In this document: positions 35,177 to 44,179 of the stretch, piece after piece | Position numbering within the stretch: the stretch's first letter is position 1 | How the letters are laid out: each line of letters starts with the position of its first letter | Assembly (NCBI RefSeq): GCF_000422545.1 | Contig: NZ_AULZ01000012.1 | Span: 1 to 64,000, forward strand | DNA: 64,000 nucleotides | Source of the DNA: Desulfocurvibacter africanus subsp. africanus DSM 2603 | Lineage (GTDB): Bacteria > Desulfobacterota > Desulfovibrionia > Desulfovibrionales > Desulfovibrionaceae | Direction of reading: 5' to 3' | Notes under the pieces: model-generated | What the model was told of the DNA's origin: nothing | The model's input: only the letters and a program-made list of their open reading frames with translations | The model's database searches: none | Position numbers and translations under genes: made by a program

Positions 35177-37384
35177 TTAGCGACCGATAACAATATATTG
35201 TCCTCCAGACGCCTGCTGTGAACTGTTATGGAATGTTGCCTGTGACAGGGACGGGAATATTTTAAAATTCATTGCTACTGCCGCAGAAGTTGAGCTGGAA
35301 TTCGCGCAACAAACAGCGACTAAGTTATTCGCTGGGAATGCGATCGGAAGAGTTATGGTGATAATCGAATTAGCGGCTATTATGGGAATTTGACCCCACT
35401 GCAGAATCAACCCGCTCGGCAACCGCTGCCAGCCGCTTGAGCCGAACGACTGCGTGAACTCCACATGATCCACCTTCCCCGCCATCTCGCCGGCCAGGGA
35501 CAGCATGTCCACCGTGCCGGAGTAGACAGGCACGCTGGCCGCCTGGATGCAGGGCAGCCAGTTGACCTCGGGACTGTGGGTTTCGCCGCTGCCGGTGGGA
35601 CGTGTCAAAATTCCATGTGTATCTGCAGTTGTATTCAAGGAGCCTTCCGCGTTCGAAAGGTCGTTCGTTGAAGGACCCCACGTAGGGACCTCGCTCAATA
35701 TTGTCTCGCTATCACCGTTCATTGGCACATAGAGTTGTTCAGTGGCATGGGGGCGGAACAGACCCACGCCCCTGCCCCCCACCGGATCAGCGCCGCGCAG
35801 GTAGTCCACGATACGCGGCAGACGGAAGGTCGTGCTGCCGTCGCCGTCCGAGAAGTAGCCCACGGACGACTGCGCCGCGGCCTGGGCCTGCCACTCGGTT
35901 TCCGTGATGAGCAGCCCGGACGACTGCACGTAGGCCCACAGGTCCGGCCAGGTGGTACGGCTGACGCTCGCGCCGTCGTTGATGGCCAGCATGCCCGCCA
36001 AGGCCGTGGTGCCCGGAACCCAGAGCACCGTGCCCACGGGGATGCCGCTGCCCTGGCCCGAGCCGCTGCTCAGCCTGGCCACCTCGCTGGCCAAGGCGGC
36101 CATGTCCACGTACGAGGCGTTCAGGGCAGCGCCAAAGGCCTTGATGACGTAGGGGAAGGCCACGTTGCGCGGGCGGGTTTCGGTGCCGCCGGTTGCGCCT
36201 GTCGTATAAGTGTAGCTAGCACCAACACTGGCACGCCAGACACTAGAGGCACCATTGGCCAAATTTAGCGCCTCATGCATTGAAGTGTGTGTATGGCTCT
36301 GCAGTTCATCCTCCTGCGCACTGCCATGCTCCCTGCCCACATCCACCCAGCGCTCATCGTCCAAACCGCGCACGAACTCGCCGCGCAACTCGGGCAGGAG
36401 CATGTAGGCTCCGTCCGTGGCCCGCGAGCCGTCCGGGTTGGCCGTGTCCGTGAACCTGTAGCCGCAGGCGGCCGTGGGGTTCAGCTCGTCGCCGCAGTAC
36501 AGGGCCTCGGTCAGCTGCGGGTACGTGTTGCACAGGAACGGCGCGCCGTTGCAGCGCAAATAGCCCGCCGGGGTCGCCCGGCCGGCCATGGGCATGATCG
36601 CGCCCACGGGCACGCCGTCGCCGCTGCCCACCACGCGCCACGCGCCCCACTCCCCGCTCAAACGCCTGCGCCACCAGCCCGGATGGTCCGCGTCGTCCAC
36701 GCTCCAGATGAGCTGTGTGCGGCTCTCGCCGTCCGGCTGGACCATGCTGTGCACAAAGCCCTGCACGCCGGCCGGCATGTCTGCCGGCGCGTGCTGCACG
36801 CTCTCGCGGCTCACGGCATACAGGCTGTTGCGCGTAATCGCGTCCAGGTCGCCCGTGTACTGCTCGTGCCGACCGGAGAAAGCGAAGCCCCGGAAGGTGT
36901 CGGCGTGCTCGGCCAGGTCGGTCACGTGGGCAAAGACCAGGCTGCCGTCCATGATCGCCGTGACATTGGCGGCCGAGCTGGTGGCCACGAGCAGGTTCGT
37001 GGCCATCTCGATGTGCGTGGCCCCGCCGTCCGGGGGCAGGTAGTCGGGCTGCTCGGCATAGGCCACCTGGTAGAGGATCTCGCCCTCGTCCGGGTCATCG
37101 GCGAACACGCCGATCTCGCGCACCAGGAAGCCCTCGGCCAGCCCAGTGTTGGTCATCTGCACGCTGATCCTGTGCTGGCCGTCGCCCGTGTCCGCCACCC
37201 CCTGGATGGGCAGCGTCATCTTCTCGGACACTAGCCCGGTCAGGGCCGCCGGGTCCGTGCCCTGCGGCCACACGCCGTCGCCCACGGCCGCGCGCATGAA
37301 CTGGAGCGCGATGCCACGCGTGGCGATCTTGTCCTGCAGGTTTGCGCCGGCCGTGGTCAGCACCAGCCCGTTGAAATTGGCCAT
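35177..37384 (-). CDS. Tail fibre B with knob and two collar modules, orphan cassette 2
   Basis: 735 residues, ATG behind AGGAGTAAGGACT. DUF3751-like N-terminus (FNGLVLTTAGANLQDKIATRG, GFLVREIGVFADD), knob-like repeat (YTGDLDAITRNSLYAV, MPAGVQGFVHSMVQPDG, HPGWWRRRL), a first collar module of the LPELRGEFVRGLDDERW type, and a second of the VPGTTALAGMLAIND type, each followed by a variable segment. C-terminal beta-rich tip with QSFGSSGWQRLPSG. The first collar end (ENVAF-type, TETRPRNVAFPYVIKAFG) differs from the second, so the gene looks like a fusion of two fibre ends. Confidence 0.87.
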   Translation of the reverse strand: MANFNGLVLTTAGANLQDKIATRGIALQFMRAAVGDGVWPQGTDPAALTGLVSEKMTLPIQGVADTGDGQHRISVQMTNTGLAEGFLVREIGVFADDPDEGEILYQVAYAEQPDYLPPDGGATHIEMATNLLVATSSAANVTAIMDGSLVFAHVTDLAEHADTFRGFAFSGRHEQYTGDLDAITRNSLYAVSRESVQHAPADMPAGVQGFVHSMVQPDGESRTQLIWSVDDADHPGWWRRRLSGEWGAWRVVGSGDGVPVGAIMPMAGRATPAGYLRCNGAPFLCNTYPQLTEALYCGDELNPTAACGYRFTDTANPDGSRATDGAYMLLPELRGEFVRGLDDERWVDVGREHGSAQEDELQSHTHTSMHEALNLANGASSVWRASVGASYTYTTGATGGTETRPRNVAFPYVIKAFGAALNASYVDMAALASEVARLSSGSGQGSGIPVGTVLWVPGTTALAGMLAINDGASVSRTTWPDLWAYVQSSGLLITETEWQAQAAAQSSVGYFSDGDGSTTFRLPRIVDYLRGADPVGGRGVGLFRPHATEQLYVPMNGDSETILSEVPTWGPSTNDLSNAEGSLNTTADTHGILTRPTGSGETHSPEVNWLPCIQAASVPVYSGTVDMLSLAGEMAGKVDHVEFTQSFGSSGWQRLPSGLILQWGQIPIIAANSIITITLPIAFPANNLVAVCCANSSSTSAAVAMNFKIFPSLSQATFHNSSQQASGGQYIVIGR

Positions 37385-37389
37385 AGTCC

Positions 37390-37464
37390 TTACTCCTCGT
37401 GCGAATATGTGGTGTTGCGCAGGGTCATGCTCATGGCCCGGCTGATGGTCTTGCGGATCGCTCC
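37390..37464 (-). pseudogene. Scar: C-terminal 24 codons of a tail protein I gene
   Basis: Frame ending AIRKTISRAMSMTLRNTTYS, then HEE and stop, matching the end of the I protein of this cassette (VHMGLRYTIHSQ) in position and style. It begins immediately after the stop codon of the small chaperone gene and ends just before the ribosome site of fibre B. The rest of the I gene is gone. Confidence 0.6.
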
Positions 37465-37465
37465 C

Positions 37466-37720
37466 CTACCCTTGCGTCGGCGTCAGGCTCGGCTGCTCGG
37501 GCCAGGGCGCCGTGTCCGGCCCATCCCACGGAAACCCGGCCTGCTCGGGCAGGTCGCGCAGAGCCTGGCGGTAATCGAGCCAGGCCTGGAGCAGGGCCGT
37601 GTCGGCATGCGGATAGTCTGGCAGGACAAAGCGGTCCGAGGCGGTCAGGCATCGGTCGCGCTCGGCGCGGATGGCAGCGACTGCCTGGGCTTTCACCTTA
37701 ACTGAGTTGATGATGATCAT
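37466..37720 (-). CDS. Small tail assembly chaperone (APC), orphan cassette 2
   Basis: 84 residues: only the APC half (IRAERDRCLTASDRFVLPDY, WLDYRQALRDLPEQAGFPWD). The start ATG overlaps the stop of the small gene upstream (ATGA), so the two are translated together and may be the two halves of a chaperone that is one chain elsewhere. It follows fibre A. Confidence 0.78.
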   Translation of the reverse strand: MIIINSVKVKAQAVAAIRAERDRCLTASDRFVLPDYPHADTALLQAWLDYRQALRDLPEQAGFPWDGPDTAPWPEQPSLTPTQG

Positions 37721-37926
37721 GCCCCCTCCCCATATCCATCAGGATTGCTGAAATCCGCCTCCCAGGCGTCCCGGTTGGTTCGGTCTGTGGGAAGAGCCGA
37801 TGTATCCACAAGAAGGTATGGTACGCTGGCCGGGACGAACCGATGCGCGTATTCCAACACGTCGCCACCAACTGGATGAATTATGCGCACGCCTCCCTGG
37901 CCATTTGGGATTATTACAACTTGCAT
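37717..37926 (-). CDS. Small protein, N-terminal half of a split fibre chaperone
   Basis: 69 residues, MQVVIIPNGQGGVRIIHP then YLLVDTSALPTDRTNRDAWE. The D-x-S-x-LP-x-D-R-x-x-R-D-A-W pattern usually forms the front part of phage proteins whose back part is an APC segment. Here the APC part is the next gene, with ATGA overlap. It lies 9 bp after fibre A. Confidence 0.7.
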   Translation of the reverse strand: MQVVIIPNGQGGVRIIHPVGGDVLEYAHRFVPASVPYLLVDTSALPTDRTNRDAWEADFSNPDGYGEGA

Positions 37927-37935
37927 ATCAGCCTC

Positions 37936-39621
37936 CTACCTAAAAATGGCCAAAGCTACATTTTGAGAATCAAAGGCAATGCTGCCGGTGTAAACATACA
38001 CATCGAACCCGCTGACAGTCTTATTGGCTACCTCAATCACTTGTTGCACTGTATTAGCCGTTCCATAGTTGTCTGAACCCACGACGGAATAGTCCGTGTC
38101 CGGCATATTCATTGCGAACTGCACCGTGTAATTGCCAGTCCCGTTATCAATGACACCGGCGATGTTCCCGCCAGCACGCACGACTGGAATGCCAGCTCCA
38201 TTTATGCACGCCCAGGCCCGACAGGCGAACATGGGCAAGGAACTAACGTCAGGCAGCTCGTTGCGATTAATTTTCCCCGCCACCTCGCCGGCCAGCTCCA
38301 GCATGTTAACCGTGCCGGAGTCCACTGGCAGGCTGGCCGCCTGGATGCAGGGCAGCCAGTTGATGGTCTTGGGGCGGTTCTCGTCGGCGGTCGGGACGAC
38401 GCGGGAAGCTCGAAAGTCAAAAGCAGCTCTATTGTTTCCTGCAGTGCCGCCCGAGAGGGAATCATTTGAGTTAAATGTGCGGGATAGAGCCCCCGACCAA
38501 TTTTGCCCTTGCCCCCACAGAGCTCCTGTCATACTCCCAGTAATGTCCCTGATTGCATCTGCCTGCCACGCACCCACATCCCGCCCGTTGCTCGCATCAG
38601 CTCCGCGCAGATAATCCCGCAGCCTGGGCAGCCGGAAGCTCGTGGCGCCGTCGCCGCTCGAAAAACAGCCCACGCTCGACTGTGTCGCGGCCTGGGCCTG
38701 CCATTCGGCCTCGGTCAGCAGCAGCCCCGAGGCCTGGACGAACTTCCACAGCTCGGGCCAGCTCGTGCGGCTGACGCTCGCGCCGGTGTTCACGGCCAGC
38801 ATGCCGGGCGGCGGGGTCGTGCCCGGCACCCACAGCACCGTGCCCACGGGCAGACCGCCTCCGCCCACTACGCGCCATGTGCCCCAGATCCCGGCCGCGC
38901 GCCTGCGCCACCAGCCCGGATGCTCGGGATCGTCCACGCTCCACAAAAGCTGCGTGCGCGCCGCGCCGTCCGGCTGGACCATGGTCTGCACAAAGCCCTG
39001 CACGCCTGCCGGCATGTCCGTGGGCGCGTGCTGCACAGTGTCGCGGCTGACCGCATACAGACTGTTGCGCTCGATGGCGTCCAGGTCGCCCGTGTAGGCC
39101 TCGTGCCTGCCGCTCAACGCAAAGCCCTTGAAGCTGTCGGCGTGCGCCGCCAAATCCGCCTTGGTCGCGTAGACCAGCCCCTGGTTGATGATCGCCGTGA
39201 CGCTCGATGCCGAGCCCGTGACCACGTGCAGGTCCAGGCTCATCTCGATGTGCGTGGCCCCACCGTCCGGCGGCAAATAGTCCGGGTTGCTCGCGCTGCT
39301 GACCTGGTACAGGATCTCGCCCAGGTCCGGGTCGCTGGCGAACACGCCCAGCTCGCGCAGCATGAAGCCCGTGGCCAGGCTCGTGTTGTCCACGAGCAGG
39401 CTGAGCGTGTGCTGGCCTTGGCCCGTGTCGGCCAGGCCCTGGATGGGCAGGCTCTGCTTCTCGGATACGAGCGCCGTCAGGCTCGTGGGGTCCAGACCTT
39501 GCAGCCACATGCCGTCGCCCAGGGCCGCGCGCGTGAACGTAAGCGTCACGCCGCGCGTGGCGATCTTGTCCTGCAGGTCCGCGCCGGCCCTTGTCAGGAC
39601 CAGCCCGCTGAAATTGGCCAT
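37936..39621 (-). CDS. Tail fibre A with knob and collar module, orphan cassette 2
   Basis: 561 residues from the ATG at 39621 behind AGGAGG; the longer frame upstream overlaps the I gene and is rejected. DUF3751-like N-terminus almost the same as in fibre B (FSGLVLTRAGADLQDKIATRG). Then the knob-like repeat (YTGDLDAIERNSLYAV, HPGWWRRRAAGIWGTW), one collar module (VGTVLWVPGTTPPPGMLAV, LRGADASNGRDVGAW), a variable segment, W-L-P-C-I-Q-A-A-S and a C-terminal beta-rich tip. It is the fibre directly after protein I, so it is the one expected to be mounted on this cassette's wedge. Confidence 0.88.
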   Translation of the reverse strand: MANFSGLVLTRAGADLQDKIATRGVTLTFTRAALGDGMWLQGLDPTSLTALVSEKQSLPIQGLADTGQGQHTLSLLVDNTSLATGFMLRELGVFASDPDLGEILYQVSSASNPDYLPPDGGATHIEMSLDLHVVTGSASSVTAIINQGLVYATKADLAAHADSFKGFALSGRHEAYTGDLDAIERNSLYAVSRDTVQHAPTDMPAGVQGFVQTMVQPDGAARTQLLWSVDDPEHPGWWRRRAAGIWGTWRVVGGGGLPVGTVLWVPGTTPPPGMLAVNTGASVSRTSWPELWKFVQASGLLLTEAEWQAQAATQSSVGCFSSGDGATSFRLPRLRDYLRGADASNGRDVGAWQADAIRDITGSMTGALWGQGQNWSGALSRTFNSNDSLSGGTAGNNRAAFDFRASRVVPTADENRPKTINWLPCIQAASLPVDSGTVNMLELAGEVAGKINRNELPDVSSLPMFACRAWACINGAGIPVVRAGGNIAGVIDNGTGNYTVQFAMNMPDTDYSVVGSDNYGTANTVQQVIEVANKTVSGFDVYVYTGSIAFDSQNVALAIFR

Positions 39622-39632
39622 TTGTCTGCCTC

Positions 39633-40277
39633 CTACTGCGAATGGATGGTGTAGCGCAGGCCCATGTGCACGGCCCCGCCGATGAAGGTCTTGCCCGACC
39701 TGGCCGACAGGCTCGGTACGGCCGGGCCGATGGTCTGGCGCAGGCCCATGTGCACGCCGCAGCCGATGTGCAGCGTGCCCTGGCTCACGCGCGGCACGCG
39801 GATGACCGTGAAGCGGCTGCGCAGGTTCTTGCCCAGGTTCACGGCCTGGCTGATCTTCTCGTAGGTCCGGCCTTCCGTGACCGTGGAGTGCACGAGCACG
39901 CGAAAGGTGTAGGGCAGGCCGCCATACTCGAACCACTCCTGCATCTCGACTTCGGCCAAGGGGGCCAGCAGCCGCTCCACGGCCCAGGGCGTGCCTTTGG
40001 TGCGGTGCACGGCCAGGGCGTCGCGGATGGCCTGGCGCTTCTGCGCCTCGCTCCACTTCGGGTCCCACAGGTCCGCGTGCAGCTCGGCCGCCAGATGGGC
40101 CAGCAGGGGCTCGCGCAGCTCGTCCAGGCGGGTGCGCACGTCGATGCTGCGCGCGGCCGTCGTCACGGCCTGCAGCTCCGCGTCCAAGGACTTGGCAGCG
40201 GCCTGATAGGTCGCGTCGCGCCGTAAAGGTTCAGGCAGCAGCTCGGCCAGGGAGATGTCCGCCAGGATTTTACTCAT
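39633..40277 (-). CDS. Tail protein I (P2 gpI family), orphan cassette 2
   Basis: 214 residues from the ATG at 40277, overlapping the stop of J. RTRLDELREPLLAHLAAELH, VHRTKGTPWAVERLLAPL and WFEYGGLPYTFRVLVHS are the conserved core. The C-terminus carries a short internal duplication (GCGVHMGLRQTI and GGAVHMGLRYTI). Much closer to the I protein of the contractile-tail operon than to that of cassette 1. Confidence 0.88.
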   Translation of the reverse strand: MSKILADISLAELLPEPLRRDATYQAAAKSLDAELQAVTTAARSIDVRTRLDELREPLLAHLAAELHADLWDPKWSEAQKRQAIRDALAVHRTKGTPWAVERLLAPLAEVEMQEWFEYGGLPYTFRVLVHSTVTEGRTYEKISQAVNLGKNLRSRFTVIRVPRVSQGTLHIGCGVHMGLRQTIGPAVPSLSARSGKTFIGGAVHMGLRYTIHSQ

Positions 40278-41394
40278 CTTCCGGGTCCCCCCAGGCCACA
40301 TGCACGTGGTCCGCGCCGGGCACCACGGCCAGCTCAGAGGGCGCAAGGCTCGTGTACACCGGGCTGGTGACCTGGCAGCGCTTGGCTCCCGCGGCCTTGA
40401 CCCGGTAGACGAGCTCCGAGGGGTCGATGTCGCGGCCGAGCCGGCCGCGCTGCCACAGGATGTAGTCATCCACGGCCTTATTCACGGCCGCGTGGATGGC
40501 TTCCTCGGCCAGGGCGTCCTCCTTGCGCAGCCAGTAGGTCAGCTCGATTGCGTACTGCACCTGCGAGGGCGGCAGGACCGCGACATGGTCCGTGAGCGGC
40601 CGCACCTGTTTGTTCGTGAGCACTTTGGCCACGTCAGCGCAGAAGCTCGGGCTGGGCACCTGCCCCCCGCTCAACAGGGGGTAGACCTCGACCCTTCCGT
40701 CGCTCGGGCTGAGCACGGCCACGTCCTCGATGAGCGCCGAGGCGCTCTTGGCCCAGAACACGTAGGCCCCCTCGGGCCCGGCCACGGAAAAGGACTCGGG
40801 CGCCAGGGCGATGCGCTCGCGCAAACGCTCGTCGTCCTCGACATCCGCCCCGCCGCTGCTCTCGGTCGTGTTGATAACGGCCGTGACCCGCTCGTGCGGG
40901 TCCACGAGCCTGGCGATCTGTCTGGCCACATAGCCGTTGCCGATCGCGCCCGCCTCCAGGCACTCGGCCTCCACCTCCACGCTCGTCTGGCCGATGGGGA
41001 TGTCCTTGGCCTCGCGCGTGGCGAACATGAGCTGGCCGTCGGGCGTGGCTCGCGTGCCCTTGGGGATGCGCACCACGAAGGACTGCGACGTGGGCATGGA
41101 GAAGCACAGCCGGACCGTCGCCGGGCTGGCCGGCAAGCGTTCCACGAAGGGTGCGGCCTTGTGGTCCAGGGCCGCGCCGCGCGCATAGGCCAAGAGGCCC
41201 TGGCGGCCAGTGTCGTCGATGATGACCCGCTGCTGGCTGATGATCGCGGCCAGGGCCTCCAGGAACAGCCGTTCCGGCGCGCCTGGCGCCAGGCTGCGGC
41301 CGGTGATGCCCTGGTGCGTCAGCAGGATGGCGTCCCTGACCTTGGCCGCGTCGGTCTCGCAGAAGGAGACCTCGGGCAGGTTTGTGAGGTTCAC
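40270..41394 (-). CDS. Baseplate J-like protein, orphan cassette 2
   Basis: 374 residues from a GTG behind GGAGAACATAGC. Its first 50 residues (LPEVSFCETDAAKVRDAILL, SLAPGAPERLFLEALAAII) are nearly those of the contractile-operon J at 51710, while the middle differs (GQTSVEVEAECLEAGAIG). The baseplate_J core IPKGTRATPDGQLMFAT and the RGRLGRDIDPSEL helix are intact, so the protein looks functional. First gene after a control element. Confidence 0.9.
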   Translation of the reverse strand: MNLTNLPEVSFCETDAAKVRDAILLTHQGITGRSLAPGAPERLFLEALAAIISQQRVIIDDTGRQGLLAYARGAALDHKAAPFVERLPASPATVRLCFSMPTSQSFVVRIPKGTRATPDGQLMFATREAKDIPIGQTSVEVEAECLEAGAIGNGYVARQIARLVDPHERVTAVINTTESSGGADVEDDERLRERIALAPESFSVAGPEGAYVFWAKSASALIEDVAVLSPSDGRVEVYPLLSGGQVPSPSFCADVAKVLTNKQVRPLTDHVAVLPPSQVQYAIELTYWLRKEDALAEEAIHAAVNKAVDDYILWQRGRLGRDIDPSELVYRVKAAGAKRCQVTSPVYTSLAPSELAVVPGADHVHVAWGDPEDE

Positions 41395-41486
41395 GCTATG
41401 TTCTCCTTCGGACGGCTCCAGGCGGCAGCGCCTGCGGGCAGGCCCGCCAGCCGTAATGTGTGTATGATCCCGGCCCGGATGGACCG

Positions 41487-41556
41487 GTCAGGCAGGCGCG
41501 AGACTACGTGAGAGGGAAGAAAGGCGGGATGGCGCAATGCAGACTATGCGTGCAGA
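41487..41556 (-). promoter_or_regulatory. Tail-regulon control element, copy J2
   Basis: 93 bp upstream of the J gene of orphan cassette 2. GGTCAGGCAGGCGCGAGACT, GGCGGGATGGCG and TGCAGACTATGCG are in common with copy J1. The REP palindrome follows directly, as a half copy does at J1, so the two cassettes share upstream sequence beyond the element. Confidence 0.75.
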
Positions 41557-41562
41557 TTACCT

Positions 41563-41604
41563 GTAGGGGCGGGTTGTAAGGGCGGGTTTGAAACCCGCCC
41601 CTAC
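41563..41604. repeat. REP-like palindrome with extended left arm
   Basis: GTAGGGGCGGG, TTGTAA, then GGGCGGGTTTGAAACCCGCC and a closing CCTAC. It lies between the J2 control element and the sigma-factor gene, and may insulate the divergent transcripts. Confidence 0.75.
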
Positions 41605-41684
41605 TATCCATGCGCCGCAAACAAGGATAACGTCCGTATCAATACTCGGGGCACGTCAGGGTTGGAGAGTGTTGGGGGTGGGGC

Positions 41685-43103
41685 TTGCTCAGCTACCAGG
41701 AGTTGCTGCGAAACAGCCTGCGGGGCGACAGTCAGGCCTTCTCTGAGGTGGTCAGGCGCTTTTCGGGGATGGCCCGGGCCTTGGCCGCGCGGCAGATGCG
41801 CAGCGACGCGGGGCTTGCCGAAGACGCCGTGCAGGAGGCCTTCCTGAAGGCCTACCTCAGCCTGCCGAGCCTGCGCTCGCTGGACGCGTTCCCTGCCTGG
41901 CTCCGCTCGATACTGACTACCTGCTGCGCGCAGATGCTGCGCTCCAGAGTGCGCGACGTTTCTCTCACGGACCTGGGAGAAGTCGAGGACCTGCCCTCGG
42001 ATGAGCTGGACCCCATGGAGCATTACGCCAGGCTCCAGACCAGGGACATGGTGCTGACCACCCTGGCCTCCCTCGACGGAATCTATCGCGAGGCGGCCGT
42101 GCAGCGTTACGTCCATGGTCGGCCCTACGAGGAGATCTCGGCCGCCCTGGGCGTGCCGGTGGGAACCATCAAGCGCCGCCTGCATGAAGTCAGGGAGCAG
42201 CTCCTGCGCAAGCTTGCAGGAGAGGAGACCTCGACCATCCGGGTCGGCTACCTGCCCATCTCCGACCATCTTCTGGCCATGGTGGCGCACCAGCGCCACG
42301 ACCAGGCGAACTTCGGCATCATGCTGCGCAAGTTCCTGTCCTGGACCAGCCTGGCCAAGGCACTGGTCAACGGCACGTTGGATGCGGCCATGATCATGGC
42401 CCCCTTGGCCATGGTCCTGCGCAACAGGGGCGCGCCCCTGCGCTATGTCCTGGACTGCCACCACGAAGGCAGCGCGATTACCGTGCGCAAGGCCCTGCTC
42501 GGCCGGAAAGCGGCGGGACAGGATTGGGCTCGGGTCCTGGACGGCGCGACCATCGGGCTGCCACACGCCAGATCCACCCATGGCGTGCTCCTCAAATCCG
42601 CTCTCGGCTTCGGCAAGGACGAGCCCGGAACCCCGCGCGCCAAATACCTCAGTCCGCCGTTCCTGCAGCAGCCGTTCAGGCGTGGCGAGATCGACGGTTT
42701 CTTCTGCGCAGAGCCCTGGAGCACGCTCTCCGAGTCGCGAGGCGAGGGAGCCGTGCTGGTGCGCTCGGGCACGATCGTGCCGGGGCATACCTGCTGTGTG
42801 CTCGTGGTTACCCAGGCTTTTGCCGGGCAAAGGCCGCAGCTGGTTTGCGAGTACCTCCGCCTGCTCAGGTCCGCCGGAGAGTACGTCCACGCCCGCCCCC
42901 GGGAGAGCGCGGACATCCAGTCCCGCTATACCGGCGTGGACGTGACCGCCGCAAGACATGTGCTCGAGAGCGGATTCATCTCCTACCGCGATCTTGATCC
43001 TGACCAGGCCAGGGCGGAACAGTCCATGCAGCTGGCAGTCCAGGCCGGGATTCTCGACCGGCCGTGCAGCCTGGCGGATTTCCTTGCCCCGGGTGTTGCA
43101 TAG
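41685..43103 (+). CDS. ECF sigma factor fused to a NrtA/NasS-like ligand-binding domain
   Basis: 472 residues, TTG start after a G-rich stretch. Residues about 10-90 are sigma region 2 (LAEDAVQEAFLKAYLSLPSL), 124-178 region 4 with the helix-turn-helix (YEEISAALGVPVGTIKRRLH). From 184 to the end is a type-2 periplasmic-binding fold without signal peptide: IRVGYLPISDHLLAMVA, LSWTSLAKALVNGTLDAAMI, MAPLAM, HHEGSAITV, IVPGHTCCVLVV. This domain belongs to the NMT1/NrtA/CmpA group, which includes the cytosolic nitrate sensor NasS. A sigma factor with a built-in ligand sensor would couple ligand directly to promoter use, with no anti-sigma factor. The ligand is unknown; the neighbours suggest an oxyanion. 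Confidence 0.85.
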   Translation: MLSYQELLRNSLRGDSQAFSEVVRRFSGMARALAARQMRSDAGLAEDAVQEAFLKAYLSLPSLRSLDAFPAWLRSILTTCCAQMLRSRVRDVSLTDLGEVEDLPSDELDPMEHYARLQTRDMVLTTLASLDGIYREAAVQRYVHGRPYEEISAALGVPVGTIKRRLHEVREQLLRKLAGEETSTIRVGYLPISDHLLAMVAHQRHDQANFGIMLRKFLSWTSLAKALVNGTLDAAMIMAPLAMVLRNRGAPLRYVLDCHHEGSAITVRKALLGRKAAGQDWARVLDGATIGLPHARSTHGVLLKSALGFGKDEPGTPRAKYLSPPFLQQPFRRGEIDGFFCAEPWSTLSESRGEGAVLVRSGTIVPGHTCCVLVVTQAFAGQRPQLVCEYLRLLRSAGEYVHARPRESADIQSRYTGVDVTAARHVLESGFISYRDLDPDQARAEQSMQLAVQAGILDRPCSLADFLAPGVA

Positions 43104-43262
43104 GCCCCTTTTTTTCCGCTCCGTACTCACCCGCACTGTTTTCCTTCCGCTTCAGCGAACCTTTTCCGCGCCGCCCGCATCTCTTGAATGGGAGCCATGG
43201 TCGGAGCGGATGCCGTTCCGGGCCATCCCACGGAATCATCCCGATCACCGGCAGGGAGCACC

Positions 43263-44081
43263 ATGATCGAAGTCCGAGTCACCAGACCGAGGAGGAGGGA
43301 GTTCCTGCCCGACGTCTATCGGCCCGGAGTCATCTCCCTGTCCCGTATCCTGTGGGGCTCCTTGGGCGGCGGGCTGCTCTTGTCCCTCATTGCAATCCTG
43401 GCCGGCAGCTGCGGTATCGGCGTGCTTTACCCTCCCCTGGCCGCGACCTGCTTCATCAACGCGACATGCGCCTACCTGCGGGTGGCGCGTCCCAAGTCGG
43501 TCATCGTCGGCCATTTCATCGCCACGGTGGGCGGCCTGCTGGGCGTCCACGCGGGTGAATGGGCTCTGGGCGGCACGTCCCTGGCTGTCCCGGCCAAGCT
43601 CGGCCTGGCAGTGCTCCTGGCCTCGGCCCTCATGCAGATCCTCGATGCGGATCATCCTCCGGCAGCCGCAACGGCGGCGATCCCGGCCATCCTTCCCCTG
43701 CCCGCCCCGGATCTGCTCCTGCCCCTGCACATGGCCTGGGGCGGCGTCCTTGCGGTTGTTTTCTCGGTGGCCTGGAACCGGATCTGGTTCGAGTGCCCGG
43801 CTCCGGACGAATCCGGACGCAGAACATGGTTCAGGCTGGGCATGGACAAGCCCGATATCGCCGGGGCCGGAACATGCGTCCTGGCTTCAGTCCTCATGTG
43901 CGCCAGGCCATGGAGCGAAGGGCTGTACGCCGCCGGCCTCGCCTTCATGCTGGCCGGCCTGGCCGTCCTGTCGCTGCATCATTTCTTCAGCGTGAAGCTG
44001 GTCAGGAGCGCTGCAGCGGAACGTCCCTGCAGCGCGGGAGGATGCGCCGGGCCGGCTGCCGAGGAAACGGGTCCGGATTAG
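43263..44081 (+). CDS. HPP-family integral membrane protein
   Basis: 272 residues, ATG behind GGGAGCACC. Six or so hydrophobic segments. The family signature appears as LYPPLAATCFINATCAYL and ILDADHPPAAATAAIP (H-P-P after D-A-D). HPP proteins of plants and cyanobacteria move nitrite across membranes. A four-cysteine-poor, acidic tail follows the last segment. It lies between the sigma-sensor fusion and the molybdoenzyme, so uptake or export of the substrate or product of the enzyme is the simplest reading. Confidence 0.82.
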   Translation: MIEVRVTRPRRREFLPDVYRPGVISLSRILWGSLGGGLLLSLIAILAGSCGIGVLYPPLAATCFINATCAYLRVARPKSVIVGHFIATVGGLLGVHAGEWALGGTSLAVPAKLGLAVLLASALMQILDADHPPAAATAAIPAILPLPAPDLLLPLHMAWGGVLAVVFSVAWNRIWFECPAPDESGRRTWFRLGMDKPDIAGAGTCVLASVLMCARPWSEGLYAAGLAFMLAGLAVLSLHHFFSVKLVRSAAAERPCSAGGCAGPAAEETGPD

Positions 44082-44179
44082 AGCCTGTCGAAGAGCGCGG
44101 GCAAAGCTTACGCCTTGCGGAGGAGAAAAAAGCCAGGACGGCATTTTTCACCAGTCTGTCAACAGATCAGGAGGATGGT

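Noticed and set aside
34739-41394. Fibre switching by DNA inversion
   Set aside because: All fibre and chaperone genes of the cassette point the same way, and no site-specific recombinase gene or crossover repeat in inverted orientation was found.
41604-43136. 510-codon open frame on the minus strand
   Set aside because: Antisense to the sigma-sensor fusion, which has clear domains on the plus strand.
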